This document shows, piece by piece, positions 22,901-37,900 of a stretch of 64,000 bases of DNA. The notes beneath the pieces are model-generated. The model saw nothing but the letters and a program-made list of their open reading frames with translations, did not search any database and was not told where the DNA came from. How positions within the stretch are numbered: position 1 is the stretch's first letter; each line of letters starts with the position of its first letter. A program made the position numbers and the translations under genes. The DNA lies in assembly GCA_963402885.1 (NCBI GenBank), contig OY727095.1, forward strand, positions 4,345,001-4,409,000, given 5' to 3'. Origin of the DNA: Antedon bifida (taxonomy: Eukaryota; Echinodermata; Crinoidea; Comatulida; Antedonidae).

Positions 22901-25900
22901 TATGGACATGATGATGTTATATCATTACCATATTTGGGCACATCACTACCATATTTGGGCTCATCACACTACTGTCAAGAATAATCTATGATTCAATTTT
23001 AGTTAGTAATTTTGTACCTTTTTTGTATTTAATGGTAATTTTTTTCGTATAAAAACCTTATGTCAACTATTTAGTTGTTATGTATATTTCTACTATAGTC
23101 ATGCATGTGATGACAAAACATATCTATGACTTGTGAAAAGACATGCATATATTCTATTGTTGTTCTGCTGTCTGTAATATAGAAAACATAGTGAAGATGT
23201 GATTAACATATCCAAACTACCAAAAAACAAAACCAATCTTAAGCTCTATCAAACTAGTTTAACAAAAAAGTGTGATGTGCCCAAATATGGTAGTGATATG
23301 GTCAAATATGGAAGTGATATGACATCATCATTTCTATATATAGGCACGTCACATCTTTTTGTCACATAAAGTTTGATAGTGTAGACAGATCTTTAGAAGA
23401 AAAATTAGGGTCTTACCCTGCAATACAGGAGAGTACTTTGTTGCTGGCTTTGGCGGTTCTGGTACATAGTTTCTAAGCGCATGAGGCTTTTTGAAAGACC
23501 GCCTGCACATCAAATCGTAATACGTATCCATCAAGTTGAGGCTTGATGAGTAATTCAGCGACTTCAGTTTTTTGTCGAGGGTGCTGTTGAATGGGGTCTT
23601 CACCACGCATGTCGCGCCAACACCACTTGGCATCTTCAAAGTGTCCACGAGTTGCGAAGGCATCGCATCACCGTATTTCGAACGATGAACCTTTTCTTTC
23701 TGATGCGAATTTAACGCTTCATTTGCATGTGGAATGAAATTTCCTCTTGGGTTTGTAAGTGGGTGATATTGAGATGGAGTTAGAATTAGAGGTGGTAGGT
23801 CACCCATGAGTGGCGCTGCAAGAGCAACAGTCATGGCAACACAAATAAAAAACACTGGAAGTAGCAGCTGTGAAAAAAGCCCTTTACGATTGCGTTTGAT
23901 GTGGTGAAGACGCTTGACAAAGAGGGCATGAAACTGGTTCATGAACAGCAGAAATCCTGTCATGTTAGTACTGTCAATATCTTCTTCGTGAACTTCTTCT
24001 GAAAGGTTACAAAAAAAAACCCATTGACCAAAAATAAAACAAAGAAACAATGATGTTAACACAAAGATGTGTATTCGGACAATCCCATTTTCCTTTGGAG
24101 GGGTCTCTAATGCAAAATTGGCATATTTTGATCTATACAGATAAGACTTAAATAAATGAAAAAGATGGTATTCTATCTGATTAAATACCTTGAGGTGAGC
24201 TTTCCTCTGAATCTATAAGAGGCATATCATCATCTTCAATTGATGATGAAGAGGAGGAGGATGATGTGCTTGGCTCTTCATTCACATCTGTTAATTCCAT
24301 TTCTCGCGGCTTGCTGTTTCTGTTAAAGAACCTCTCAAACCATGAGCTAGATTTTTTCTCGTACTTCATTTCTGAAAAAAAAAAGTGAATTTCATTCATT
24401 TAAAAAATAATTTGCCAGCTGTCAAAACAGAAATAACAATGTATTATTTCCATTAAGGCCAATTTACACTGACAAACAGTAATAGTAAGTGGTTCTTGTA
24501 GGCCCCTAGGCTAGTGCATGTTGCAGGCAACATTGGCCTTGTTTAGACATACAACTGATACACAGTAGGCCTAAAGCAGTAGCCTGATTCACAAACGAGT
24601 TAATTTGAGAGCACAACTGGAGAATGATGCATAAAAGGAAACTTACTTGGGTTGTTAGCTCCAGACTTCTCAGACACCTTCAGGAAAACATCCTCCAGAG
24701 ATGTGTCTGCCAGTCCATAACTGGAAATCTCCAGAGCAGCAAGATTTTCCTCCAGATTGTTGAAGAACTTCTCAAACATGCCTTTGTTCTGCGCATCTGA
24801 TGGCAGAATGTAGGTGAGCTCTTGGATGGTTTCTGATGCCAGTTCTGCATTCTTGATGTAAGATTTGATAAACTCTGTAACCGCTGCCTCTGAGGTATTG
24901 CACTGGAAGGAAGCCGAGGCTCTGGATGTGTTTACAGGATCACTTGATGTATCTATGAAAGTAAAGTCAACAAATTGTCAAAAAAGAGCGGAAAGTCCGT
25001 TATTATAGGCCAGTTATTTCATTATTTTAGGTATCCTTTCTATATAAATAAGCAAAGGAAATACATGCTGTTTTACAACTAAGTTACTGACAAAAAGAGA
25101 GCCCCTCCTTGGGAAAAACTCCTATTAAAAGGACACTTTCTTGTGAAACAAAAGTGGGGTTACACAGTGGACACCTCTATTCAAGAGAAACCCCTATTAA
25201 AGGGACACTTTATGTGAAACAAAAGTGGGGTTACACAGTGGACACCTCTATTCAAGAGAAACCCCTATTAAAGGGACACTTTATGTGAAACAAAAGTGGG
25301 GTTACACAGTGGACACCTCTATTCAAGAGAAACCCCTATTAAAGGGACACTTTATGTGAAACAAAAGTGGGGTTACACAGTGGACACCTCTATTCAAGAG
25401 AAACCCCTATTAAAGGGACACTTTCTGGTTAGACAAACAAATGACATGTGTTTTAACACTACAGCCAACCCCTATGCAGGGGACACCCATATTAAAGGGA
25501 TAGTTTGGAAGGTCCTGAAGGGGTCCTCTTAATAGGGGTTCTCTTGCATATTTTTTAATCACTAAGGCCATCCCATGTTCAGTGGACACCTCTATTAACG
25601 GGACACTTTGTTAGGTTTCAAATGTGTCTAAAGTATTTAAATTAATTACCACTTTTTGTGCTTTCATCATCAACTTCTGATCGCCGTTTAACAAGCGTCA
25701 GTCGATACCCATCACCAAAAGTTGCTTTTAAAAACAGAGAGCTGCCGCAGCATTTTAATTGTCCGTGTGAGATGATTGCAATACGGTCGCCAAGTAAATC
25801 GGCTTCATCCATGTGATGCGTTGAGAGAAGAATGGTACGACCTTGAAAAAACATAAATAATACATTGATTTATTTAAATAAAAACCAATAACAAGCTCTG

Positions 25901-28900
25901 GCTTAGCATTGAATAATAGATTTATCCAGAATTAAAGAGATCAAACATGATGATGTCATATCACTACTATATTTGGAAATATCACTACTATATTTGGAAA
26001 TATCACTACCATATTTGGGCACATCACACCTTTTTTGTCAAACTAGTTTGATAGTGTAGACAGAGTTTTATACTCACCACTTTTATATTTTAGCAGCAGC
26101 TCCCAGATGGCTCGTCTGGCATAAGGATCGACACCAGAGGTGGGTTCATCCAGAATAACTGTACGAGATCCTCCAACAAATGCGATAGCTACAGATAATT
26201 TTCTTTTCATTCCACCAGACAGCCCCTTCACTTTTTGTTTTCGCTTCTTAATCAAACCAATATCTCCAATCACTCTATAAAGAAATAATACCCCAATTGC
26301 AAATTTAAGTATAAAGGAATATTAATATAATTTTAAGGAACTTTAATTTATATGTTAATGCTGCTGCTTTAGATGTCCGAGTTCAGCTCACAATCTTGAT
26401 TTTGCAAATGGTCTGTTGCCTGTGACACGGTTTGTCAGTCTCGGGAGATTGCTCCACAATGCTTCCTTTCGAAAACAAGAAGCTATACATATACAAGGCC
26501 CCTATTTAGGAGAAACCTTTGGTACCCAACAAAGATTCAATTGTAAAAGATAAATTCTTACTTGTCCATTTCACTTTTAATACAGCTATTTGGTGTTCCC
26601 TTTAGTCTGGCATAAAACCAGATATGTTCATCAACAGTCAATCTGAAAAAACAACAAATAATCATCTCAATAAAACGAATATGCAATATTTATATTGAGT
26701 ATTATTGAAATAAAATGAATATGCAATATTTATATTGAAGTAAAATGAATATGCAATATTTATATTGAATATTTATTTAAATAAATTGAATTTTAAATAA
26801 ATGAATATGCAATATATGAATGAATCTTATCCAATGATTTGAATAACAAAAATAAAAATAGTTACTTGTCGAAGAGTGCATTATGTTGCGGACACATTCC
26901 AAGACTCTTCCTGATTTTCAGCATGTCCGATCGGATATCATTGCCATATATGGTGGCTGTTCCTGATGAAGGTGGGAACAAGCCTGTGAGTATGGACCTA
27001 TAAAAAAATAACATATACAAATAATTAACTGGTTCGATAAATAAAGTCACTTAAGCAATTCTTAACTATTTTGACTTAAGAAAAAAATATATATTCTAGA
27101 TAAATTCCAGGTAAGTACTATTTTCTAAGAACATGCCTACTTACATTGTAGTGGTTTTGCCAGCACCGTTGTGTCCTAGGAATGACGTTATTTGACCCTC
27201 ATACAAGTTAAGACTGAGATTGTTGACAGCTAGCTTTTTCCCTGTCTTATACACTTTAGTCAGTCCCTTGATGGACACACCCATGTTTAAGTGGTATGGC
27301 TCTGGTTCCATATGTGGGCCTAGAAAATAATTCAAATAGTATTTGTTTAAATTTGATAAAAATCTATTTTTGAAGAATAAATAAAACAGTAATGTGTCAA
27401 CGGTAGAGATGGTAAAAGAAATTGTCACGGATTTAGAGGACTCCACACTTCACCCCAGTTCAACATTCTGGATACTCAACTGGGTAAGTTTATGAGAAAT
27501 CTTTAAGATGTTGACCATACCTTGACCAGCTTCAGCCATAGCAAACGATTGGTCATCGTCCATCAATGATAGATTTGTGTACTTGTTAGTTGAGCCTAAG
27601 CAGCAAGAGCTGGGAGAGTCTCCAAACCAGTAGGACCGCTGGAAGGGAAAGTAGAACGGTCTGGGCAAGCCATATGATCCTGTAGAAAAAGATAATGAAG
27701 CAAAATATGTAATTCTAGAGAATTCCAAAAACCCCACTTTTTGTGGCAGCCAATGTTGCCCAAATAGAACCCCATAAGGGACCTTTTAATAGCGGTGTCC
27801 TGTGAACAGTGCATTTACCGTAGTGTCGAAACATATATTTCCACATTCATTTCACAGGAAAGTGTTCCCTTAATAGAGGAATGGAAGGGGTTCTGTATAA
27901 AGGCCAATATACACTGGCGAGCGGTAATATTAAGCGGAAAACCGCGCACATTGTCCCACGTAGAATCTTATATCTATCCTGAGTGGAAACCGCCCGTCCG
28001 CACCGTATTGTGTGGTCATTAGGAATAACAAAGATTCTATATTTTTATTACTGTTACCGCTCGTCTGTGTTAATTGCCTTTAAGGCATTTTCATAAATCA
28101 CATCCTCAGGCTAACTACTCTACCAGTTAAATCAGTTTATTACGGAAACTACAAGTGTGAATATTACATAACCATTGACATTAATAACATGTTACATACC
28201 TGGATGTACAGCCTCAATATACCAGGTGAGAACAAGGTAGAGAAATGCATCTATCAACATCATGCAAATAACCTTCAACAAGTTAAACTCATCCTGCTCA
28301 ACTGGACTAAGATGTATGTTACTCCACTGCACTCCAACTCCCTCCTCCTCATAGAGGGCGAAATATTTAGAACCAAGTCCGAAGGCAGTCGTTGACAGTA
28401 GTGACTATATTGAAAGGTTTACAAGAAAAATATTATATATTCATTAAAAAGTATATAAATTTCATACATACAGTATCTTCACTTGTCACTTTATCTATTT
28501 ATTCTTTATACTGGAAGACCTCTTCAGTCAAAGGCTGTTCAGTTAAGATTCAAGATTCAAGATTCAAGAAATTAAGTTAATTAAGTTAAGCTCTGTCTAC
28601 ACTATCAAACTTTATGTGACATAAAAATGTGATGTGCTCATATATGGGCATGATGTCATATCACTTTTTCTATCAAACTAGCTTATTAACTAAGTCTCAT
28701 TTGAGGTTGAGGGAGTAGAGTAGTTTTGAGTCTCGAGTTAAGGCAAGCATATTAACCACCAAGCTACAGCTGCACTACATTAAAGTAAAATTGATTGATG
28801 AGAGGAATGATATAATGATAAAGGAATGAATGGAGGAATGAGGGAGTACTCACAGCAAGGCTCTTCCCAATCACTGATATATCTTGAAATGCGGTTTCTT

Positions 28901-31900
28901 CCCTGATACCAATGTATAAGTAAGGAACGTAGCTTGTAAAGTACATGATACCAGCACAGGCTGCTGCTAACTTTGCTTTTGAGAATATAACACTTACCAT
29001 GAAACTATGAGAACAAGAATGTATGCAAAATTAATAAAATATAATTGTTTACTACAGTAGAACCCCTATTAAGGGGACACCTTCAGGGCCCAACAAAGTG
29101 TCCCCTTAATAGGGGTGTCCCCTGTATAGGGGTTAATACTGTAATGCTAAAACATAATATATTTGTCCTGGTTTGTTTCATATGAAAGTGTCCCCTACTA
29201 AATGAGCAGTTTCACTTTTATTTATTTCTTTGATTGATTTTGATACTTCTATTTCACAATGTTTCTTGGTAACCTTTGACCTGGTACAGTTACTACAAGG
29301 GCAATGTCTCGTGAATAACAACAGGTTGCTTTGTTCAGTGCAAAACAAATGTGGCTATTAGGATCACTTCCTGTTATCAGAGAATATACAGACAAATGCC
29401 AGTTCCAGTGGGAGGCAAGAGTTACTAAAACTGTCTCCATACTCCCTAAAGATTTCTATTGCCTTCTCAATAGAAAAGCTATTCTGAATTCTTTGAGGGC
29501 TGAAGTCAGATTTCAATTGAATTTATGTTTAATTAATAAGTAACAATCTTTTCGTAACAGCCCCCTCAACAATACCGAGGTGACAGTGTACTTAGATAGC
29601 GAATGGAGCGTTCGCAAAACATACAGTAGTAGTAAAGTACTATATTATTTGAACTTATAAATTAATTGAATATAGTAGAACCCCTATTAAGGGGAAACCT
29701 TCAGAACTGAAAAAAAAGTGTCCCTTTAATAGAGGTGTTGTCTGAATTGGAGTTAGCTGTAGTGTTGAACCATATATTGCTCCTTATTTCATGGGAATCT
29801 GTCTGCTTAATAAAGGTGTTCCCTGAATAGTGGTGTCCAAAAAAAGGGATTCTAGCGAATTCAATTTTTATTTTAATGCAATATTTCATACTTTCAAAAA
29901 GGCACATAATGCATACCAAAAGCTAATTGTGGCTACAGAAAATGTAATCAAAACAAGCCACACAATGACTGGATTGCTGTAGACTAACACCTCTCCATAT
30001 TTGAGGATGCAGACCACACCCACAATAGTGATTGACATCTCAAAGAAACTGGTGATGAACCAAGCTACCCAATGTACTGCATTGCTCAAACCCATAAGCT
30101 TCATGACCTGATAATATAAAAATGAAAACAAGGTGTATTACTTTCTATTCTGTTATTTCATACGCATCCAACAGTGAGTAAATCGGCATTTAGAGAATAG
30201 ATAAATTATCTTATAATGTATCGTGCTTATAAACTAAGTCTCATTTTAATTTTTATTGACGGAGTGGAGTTGAAAGGGTCGTGAGTTACAACTCTGGCAC
30301 TAGGTCAGGATTGAACCCTGGACCTTGGGATTGAAAGGCAAGCATGTTAACCACTAAGGCTACAGCTCCACTGCATTTGCACATGATTTCTGTAGACAAT
30401 AAAGTATAGCCTCTATTAAGGGGACATTTTTGGGACCTAACAAAAGGTCCCCTAAACATATAGTATTTTTTATTTATTTGTTTCATTGGAAAGTGCTTTT
30501 TTATTGGGATGTCCTCTGAATAGGGTTGTCCCTTAAATATGCGTGTCTCAAAGGAGGGGTTCCTTCCATACATTAATTGAAGGATTCCAGTTACGAATGA
30601 GTTTTCTAGCTTTTATAATAGTTTATTAGAATTAAAGTTACCTCTTTCAATCCTTTTTCTTTCTCATAAACTATACTTTGTGTCAACATGGCCACGTAAT
30701 ATATCCAAGATATCATCATTACCATCGGCATAATATGCTCAATTGTAAATAAAAATCTGGAAAAAAAAGAAGTTTCATTAGAAAAAAATTGTGTTCTTCA
30801 CATTACACTATATCAGGTTGATGGCAGAAATAAAAATTAGTAATCAATATTTGATTAAAATTTGGAGTGAATAATTACAAATTTGATTATCGCGTAACTA
30901 GAAGTGGTACACATTTGGGGTAAAATTAAAGATATGTAATTCATTATTTATTATTTAATGGACGATTAGTTAAACTTATCGATACATTTTTGTTGGATTT
31001 GATAACAATTACTTAATTGTTTTCTTTTTCCAATGTGCAAGTTGGCTAATATTCTAGATTAGCTTAGACATATCTGGCTCAGATGCACATTGAAGAATGC
31101 AGCCTATCTCTTGGAAAAGTAAGGCATTAACCCAGTGTACTGGTACATCTTATGCACGTTGGTTATTATATTCTAGATATTATATATATAAATATATATA
31201 TTTAGCTAATATTCCTCTTATTTCAATTTCAGCTTAGACTGAAACAACACCACACAAGCAATGTGATGGTATTAAATAGCATCCTTACTTATCATGTCTA
31301 TAACAAGGATATGGGAATTCTTGAACGTAGTTTCCAGGCTCTGTAATCTTTCTTTTAACTTTCGTGTCGATGATCGCCCTCTCAATAAGATCCTGAATCC
31401 ACACGAAACCATACGTGTAGTAGCCAAGAATGTTATGGTGGTTGGATCCAGGTGTCCAATAGCGTCGACGAATCAAATCGGTACGATCTGTGAACGATGA
31501 ATTCTGTCGGATCTTGTAGATTGTGTGTGGCGGAAGATTACCATCTTCATCCACGTGGAAAATAACATCTTATTTGGAAAAAAAAATTTTGTTTGATCAA
31601 TTATTTTATAGAACAAATCAGATTAAGTAAAGTTCTGTCTACACAATCATACTTTATGTGACAAAAAATGAAGTGCCCATAAATGGACTTGATGATGTCA
31701 AATATACGACCATATTTGGGCATAACACTACCATATTTGGGCACAGTTCAAACTGAGATTTAAAACATATCTGGCTCAAATGCACAAAGAATGCAGCGCA
31801 TCTCTTGGATAACTATAGGGGTTAACCCAGTGTACTGGTACATCTTAGGCCCTGGCCTTGGGGACAGATGAATGAGTGCAGTTTGTTGGCAGTTTGACAA

Positions 31901-34900
31901 AAACAACCCTTATGGGGCGATGAAAATCGTTGTACTGCGTTTCGAGATGATTATTGTAAAAAGCGCAATACGAATCCATTACCCATTACAGTACTTACTT
32001 GCTAGCACGGTAACATTATCAGCAGTGGCCTCGTGTAGAACGTAATTAACAAGGTCCTCCTCAGTTGGAAACGGCTTAAAGATGTCCATGTTGAAATATG
32101 AGGCAATCTCAAGCCAGGCACATGCAGCGTTATCGATAGTGTTCAACTCATTGAGTAACACCGCTGTTGCATTGTAAGTGGAGTTGTTTATGTATTTACG
32201 TGGAAAAATGTCCAGGCTGACATTTGGAAAAAACAGCGGATGTTCGTAAAGCTCTTTTTGCATCTAATCGAGAAAAAAAAAATAACAAAATCGATCATAT
32301 TACATAATAAATTATCATTTGTTGATATAAAGTTTGCGGTACACCACATGTATTAGTTCTAAAATATGCTTTGATGGTCCTCAGGAAACTTTATATCAAC
32401 ATTTGATTTCGCCATGCAAACCTTCAAATTAAATTATCATTTGTTCCCATTTTAAAAATTATCAAATACTTACGACTGCCATCCACTCTACCGCCCTCTC
32501 TGTTCTGTTATCTTGGAGCTGAATTTTGATGTCTTTTGAAACATTCAACCAAACATTTGATAAATGGGTCATGTTGTTGAACAGGAAGATAAAATCACTA
32601 GCCTATGAACAAAAGAAGAAGACAAAAACAGGAAATATTAAAAATTTTTAGAAAAATGAAAAAAGTTGTGGGAAATAAGGTCAACCATTTGTTGAAAAAA
32701 ACCTAGTTTATATAATTGAGGTCAAAGTACACATTAAACATACCAATCACTGATAATAAATCTTACTTAATGTTCTGTAAACCATATTTTTCACTAGGCA
32801 AATATATTGGAAAATGTTGACTAGTGCAGTGCAGTTTCACCTACTTTTTGTGATGTGAAAATTGCACTGCGCAAACTTAGGTTTGTTCAATTCTCGGGAA
32901 TATATTCACCTAGTGGAAAATAGGCTTTGATGTACATTTTATTTCTTTTTTCAATTCTTGTGTACTTACTTGATTAATAACAGAATTTACATCTGTGGTA
33001 TTCGGTGCATACAGAATTTTTGGGTTACTGAAAAGAATATGAACAAGAATCTCGAAGCTCCTCTTCTGATGACTATCAAAACCAAGAGATTTCAGATCTC
33101 CTCTTTCTAGCTGTTCATCGGTAGCTGTCCGAACTTTCTTCCCGCACAAGACAGGTTGTAAATTCGCCCAAAGCCTATACAATCTAAGAAGTTTCTTTTT
33201 TTGCGGACTTATCTTCTTTTCAGTCTTTTTATCATTCTTATCGCCTTTTATTGTTTTAGCTTTTTTTAGCGGTATCATCTTCATCGTTGTCCCTGATGGT
33301 GTGGTGGTGAAAATGTCATTATCTATATCCGATTCGTTATACAACAAGTCGTTGTCATCATCGTAACTCGTTGTTAGTACTGGCATTGTTGGTGACGGAC
33401 TGTCAGTGACTTCGTCAGAGGATGTTGTGGATTCCACATCATCATCATTTGATTGCGCTGTTGTCGTTGGTGCTGGTGGTTTAGGACAACTACCTTCCGG
33501 TAATTTGGATGCCAACAAATACAAGTCATAAAGGTGTTTTTCAAACGTAGCAAATTTTTGAAACTGAGAAAAACAAGTAAAGAGATTACATATAGGATGT
33601 GTACAAAGACGATCTGATAGGGGTGTTTACTGTATTATGTATTCAAGTTGTAGCGCTCTTCTCAGAAATAAGCTTATGTCAGTTTATCCAAGTAAGCTAG
33701 GCACAAAATAGACTTCCAACTTGTTTTGTGAATTTACATCTATATTATACAGTTCATGGAATGTACCATTGTGTGACAAGGGTATTTAAAGAGTTTTGTA
33801 TTTAAGTTGTAGCGCTCTCCTCTGAAGAATTATGCCAATGTCAGTTTATTTAGGTGAGCTAGGCACTTGTTCTTTAACATCTATGTTATACGGTTAATGG
33901 AATGTACTACTGTGTGATAGGGGTATTTAATGAGTTTTTATGTTCTGATATTTTACATCTATGATATGGAAACGTTATTACACAATTTATTTTGTAAGAT
34001 TTTCTATGAATTGGGTATAAGAGGCCTAGATAAATAAATGCGCCATCTTACATCAGCTAATGCCTTTTCTGCATATTGTCTTGTGTTTATGACATCAATC
34101 AATGACACATTTAACTGAAAGAAAAGTTAAATTAAAATCAAAAACAATATTAATCAATATTTGCAAAAATGTTCACTATACACAGTATAAATATTCACAA
34201 AAATGTTTTTTTTTTAAAAGTAATCTTCTGATTGTAATTAATTTTTTAAATATATTATATTAGGAATTCTAATACTGTATTTATAGAATAAATTAATTGA
34301 AAAATACATAAATTATTCAATCTGCATTAAAATTGAATAACAACAATATTAATGGTTCAAAATTTCTCTTGACAATAATCCTTATTCAAGGTTATTTTTA
34401 TGTTCAAAACAAATCTGTTTGAACAAGGGAATGAATATGGCATGCCAAGCTGTCGGAAATAAAGATATCTTTGTTTTAAACTAAGATATCTCTATTAATA
34501 AAGATTTCTCTATTTAAAACTAAGATATCTCTATTAAAAACTAAGATATCTCTATTGCTTGAATATATGACACACGCGCCATAAAAGAGACAGATCTGAC
34601 ATAACATAAATATCATAATACCACTAACCCAACAAATTTGAACCCTCTACTTGTCCTAAATTCCCTTCTAAGTCAGTTAGGAAGACAATTTTTGTTATTG
34701 CAAAAAATGTATTTTTAAATTAGTTGCACAATCAGGTCACACAGAGGTCATCATGATTTTATTACTTCTCCATTGGACGGGAAACTGATTAAAGTCCAAC
34801 ATTAATGAATAAGTATTCCCATTGATGTAAACAATTTCTCAGTATAATTATATATAACAGCCTTGGAAGACCTTTCACAGTGAATATACTTCTAGACAGT

Positions 34901-37900
34901 TTAACACTTTAATTTTCAGATACAATTAAAGGAAAATTGAACAAGATTAAGTATATATAATAGTGACTCTCAATTGCAAACCCCTCAACTGCAAGTGTTA
35001 TAGCATAAGTGTTTTATTGTACACTTAAATAGTTTTATATGAGCAGCCTATGAATGCTAAGAATTACTAACTCTGTCAATACATACATCTGGCATGGAGA
35101 CAAAAATAAAATAAACATGTATCTGAATAGGTAGTGTAGGTGTGTATAAATGAGATTTTTCTGCATGGCTTCCTGTTTAGATATCTTTTTATATTAATTC
35201 CATTTTACTCACTTTCCACCACTCTTTCCCACTTTTCACACTTTCTATCAACCTTTCCATCAACCTTTCCCACTTTCTATCATTCTTTCCCATTTTACTC
35301 ACTTTCCACCAACCTTTCCCACTTTCTCTCATTCTTTCCCATTTTACTCCCTTTCCACCAACCTTTCCCATTTTTCACACTTCCCATTTTCCATAATCAT
35401 TTTCTATTTCATCCTCTCATTTCCAATTTGCCTAACTTACCATGTCAGCTATTTTCTGTGCATTCAGTTGACCATGTAAAACTTGAGAGAATTCTTCAAA
35501 CACATCTTCAGCTCCTTCCTGATTACATAGCCTTGATAAATATGCACCCTATGAAAAAAAGAATTACATCACAATTACCTATCTATGACCTCCATTTACA
35601 CTTAAGATTGGGTCCTGATCTAGTGGGACAAATTTAATCGTTTGGGTCTGATCCAGCGAGGTAACACTCAAAACCATGAGGATTAATTTACTTAATTTTG
35701 GTTCACTGCACAAGCTGGTTAAAATGTAAAAGCCTCTTCTGGACCTCGAGAGTGGTCCAGATCTGGATCTGGCCTAACTTTATGGAGTGTTTACACTTAC
35801 CGATTGCCGACCCAGGGCAGCCCTGGACTGGCCCAAATCGTTAGTGTAAATGGGGTCTAAGTTGTAACTGATTCTTACTAAAAGTAACTGATTCTCAGAA
35901 AAGAATATTACTAGATTACAAACTTACGGTTATATTGCTTCGAGAGGTATTGAATATTTGAGAAATATCTCCCTTATTGCATGCAATATCTTGCAGGCCA
36001 TCTGGGCTTATTAAATAGTCCTAAATGCAATAGAAAAAATAGTTAAAACAATAATAACAATTCAATAACAGTTTTGTTTTAGGTATAATTTTGTGTGTTT
36101 ATATACCTTCAGAAAACAATCAGTTATTAAGGTATACATGAATAGAGAAACTATTTTCACACAGTTAAGTTCTGTCTACACTATCAAAAATGTGATGTGC
36201 TCATATATCACTACCATATTTGGGCACATCAAATTAGTTTGACAGAGCTTAAAGTCTACTTTCCAACAAATTTGTTCATGTGAACTGCATATTCATGTTT
36301 CCATTATAAAGTACAATTAACTGAGTATCATGAGTGTAAAGCATTTAGTAGTTGTAATTATTATTAATTGACTAAAAAGTCTAACAGCCAACATAAGTGC
36401 TTTATAAAAGGGCAAAATAAATGGTTAAATTTCACCAGAAACTCATTGTGGACAGACAATTTGATGTATTTATTCGTTTAAAATACAGTTTTTCAGGTAA
36501 TGATTTTTTACAATCAAATTTTTGGTTAAAATGAATAACTACTATGCGACATTAAAATGGCAAATATAAACAAAAAAATTGTTTTCATTATTTTTTCAAT
36601 GACTTACTTCAAAATCTTTAATCACATCTGTCGCATTGAAAGACACCGAATTATTATCGGCCTGCTGCCCTGTTTGCTTTCTAATTGAGGCCTGCGTCCT
36701 CTTAAGTCCCCCAGTCCATGACAAGATGTCTGCAAGACCTTCAGGGCTATAGGTGTACTCTGCGGGATGTGGTCGATACACCATACCATTATCCATACCT
36801 GACAAACGGTAGTTGAAATCGGTTTGAAAATGGGAATAATTGTAGATTCCGGATGGATCATCGATAACTGGCCTTGGTGGCTTTCCATAGAGTAAACGAA
36901 AAATCTAAAAAAAGAACATATTTATGATAATTTAATAAACTTCTATTAACTCCCTGTTTTAAAGCTTTGTCTACACTATCAAACTGTATGTGATAAAAAA
37001 AATGTTATGTACTCATATATGGACATGATGATGTCATATCACTACCATATTTGAGCACATCATCACCATATTTGGGCACCTCAAACTTTTTTGTCAAACG
37101 AGTTCGATAGTGTAGACAGAGCTTTAGTAGCGTTGCATCAGGGAGCTAGTTCTTTGGTCAGATGTTTGCACTACTCTGGTAATTCTCGGTTAGGACTCGA
37201 ACCCACAGACTCAAGAACATATGGAACCACATTTTAACTGATGTAGAATGACGGACCTAATGATTTTGTTGTTGATACAGTAGAGACCTAAAGTGTCTCT
37301 TAATGGGAGTTTTCTGTGAATAGTGGTTGGCCCTAGTTCCAATATACACTGTCCCTCATTCATATCACATAAAATGTCCCCTAAATAGTGTCCTCGGATA
37401 ATACAATGATATGTACAGTATAACAATGATTATATTGTCTAAAGCTCTGTTTACACTATCAAACTTTATGTGACAAAAAAATGTGCTGTGCCCATATATG
37501 AACATGATGTTATATATCACTAGAATATTTGGGCATACCGCTACCATAATTGGGCACATCACAGTTTTGACAAACTAGTTTGATAGCGTAGACAGAGCGT
37601 TACAATGTAGATTAACATACTTCCTGAGTTTTAATCTGTGAGTGTATAATTTCATCAGCATCACTTTGAGGTATACTTAAGTTGCTAACGAGGTAATCCT
37701 CAAATGCTGCTGGATCGTTTAAAATTGAAATCACATCCAAATCTGCAAAAAAAATAAATATAAATAATAAACTAGATTTGAACTTGTCACTACGGACGAG
37801 TTAGGTTATCCGCAGAGCAAACGCCACGTGCACGTCATACGTTAGAATATTGCGCAGAGAAAAACGATTATGCCATTGAAAAAATGTTAGTGCGCTCTCT

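Noticed and set aside
29900..29916. In-frame GTATGA donor giving a longer ABCA exon 15
   Set aside because: It breaks the reading phase into exon 16; the GTATGC donor at 29916 restores the conserved family sequence.
30226..30378. tRNA gene on the minus strand
   Set aside because: A and B boxes are present but the cloverleaf does not pair, and sister copies with the same non-tRNA flanks exist at 28676, so it is a SINE.
35140..35637. 165-codon ORF rich in F, S, T, P
   Set aside because: Translation of a pyrimidine-rich tandem tract, running through ABCA exon 8 on the wrong strand.
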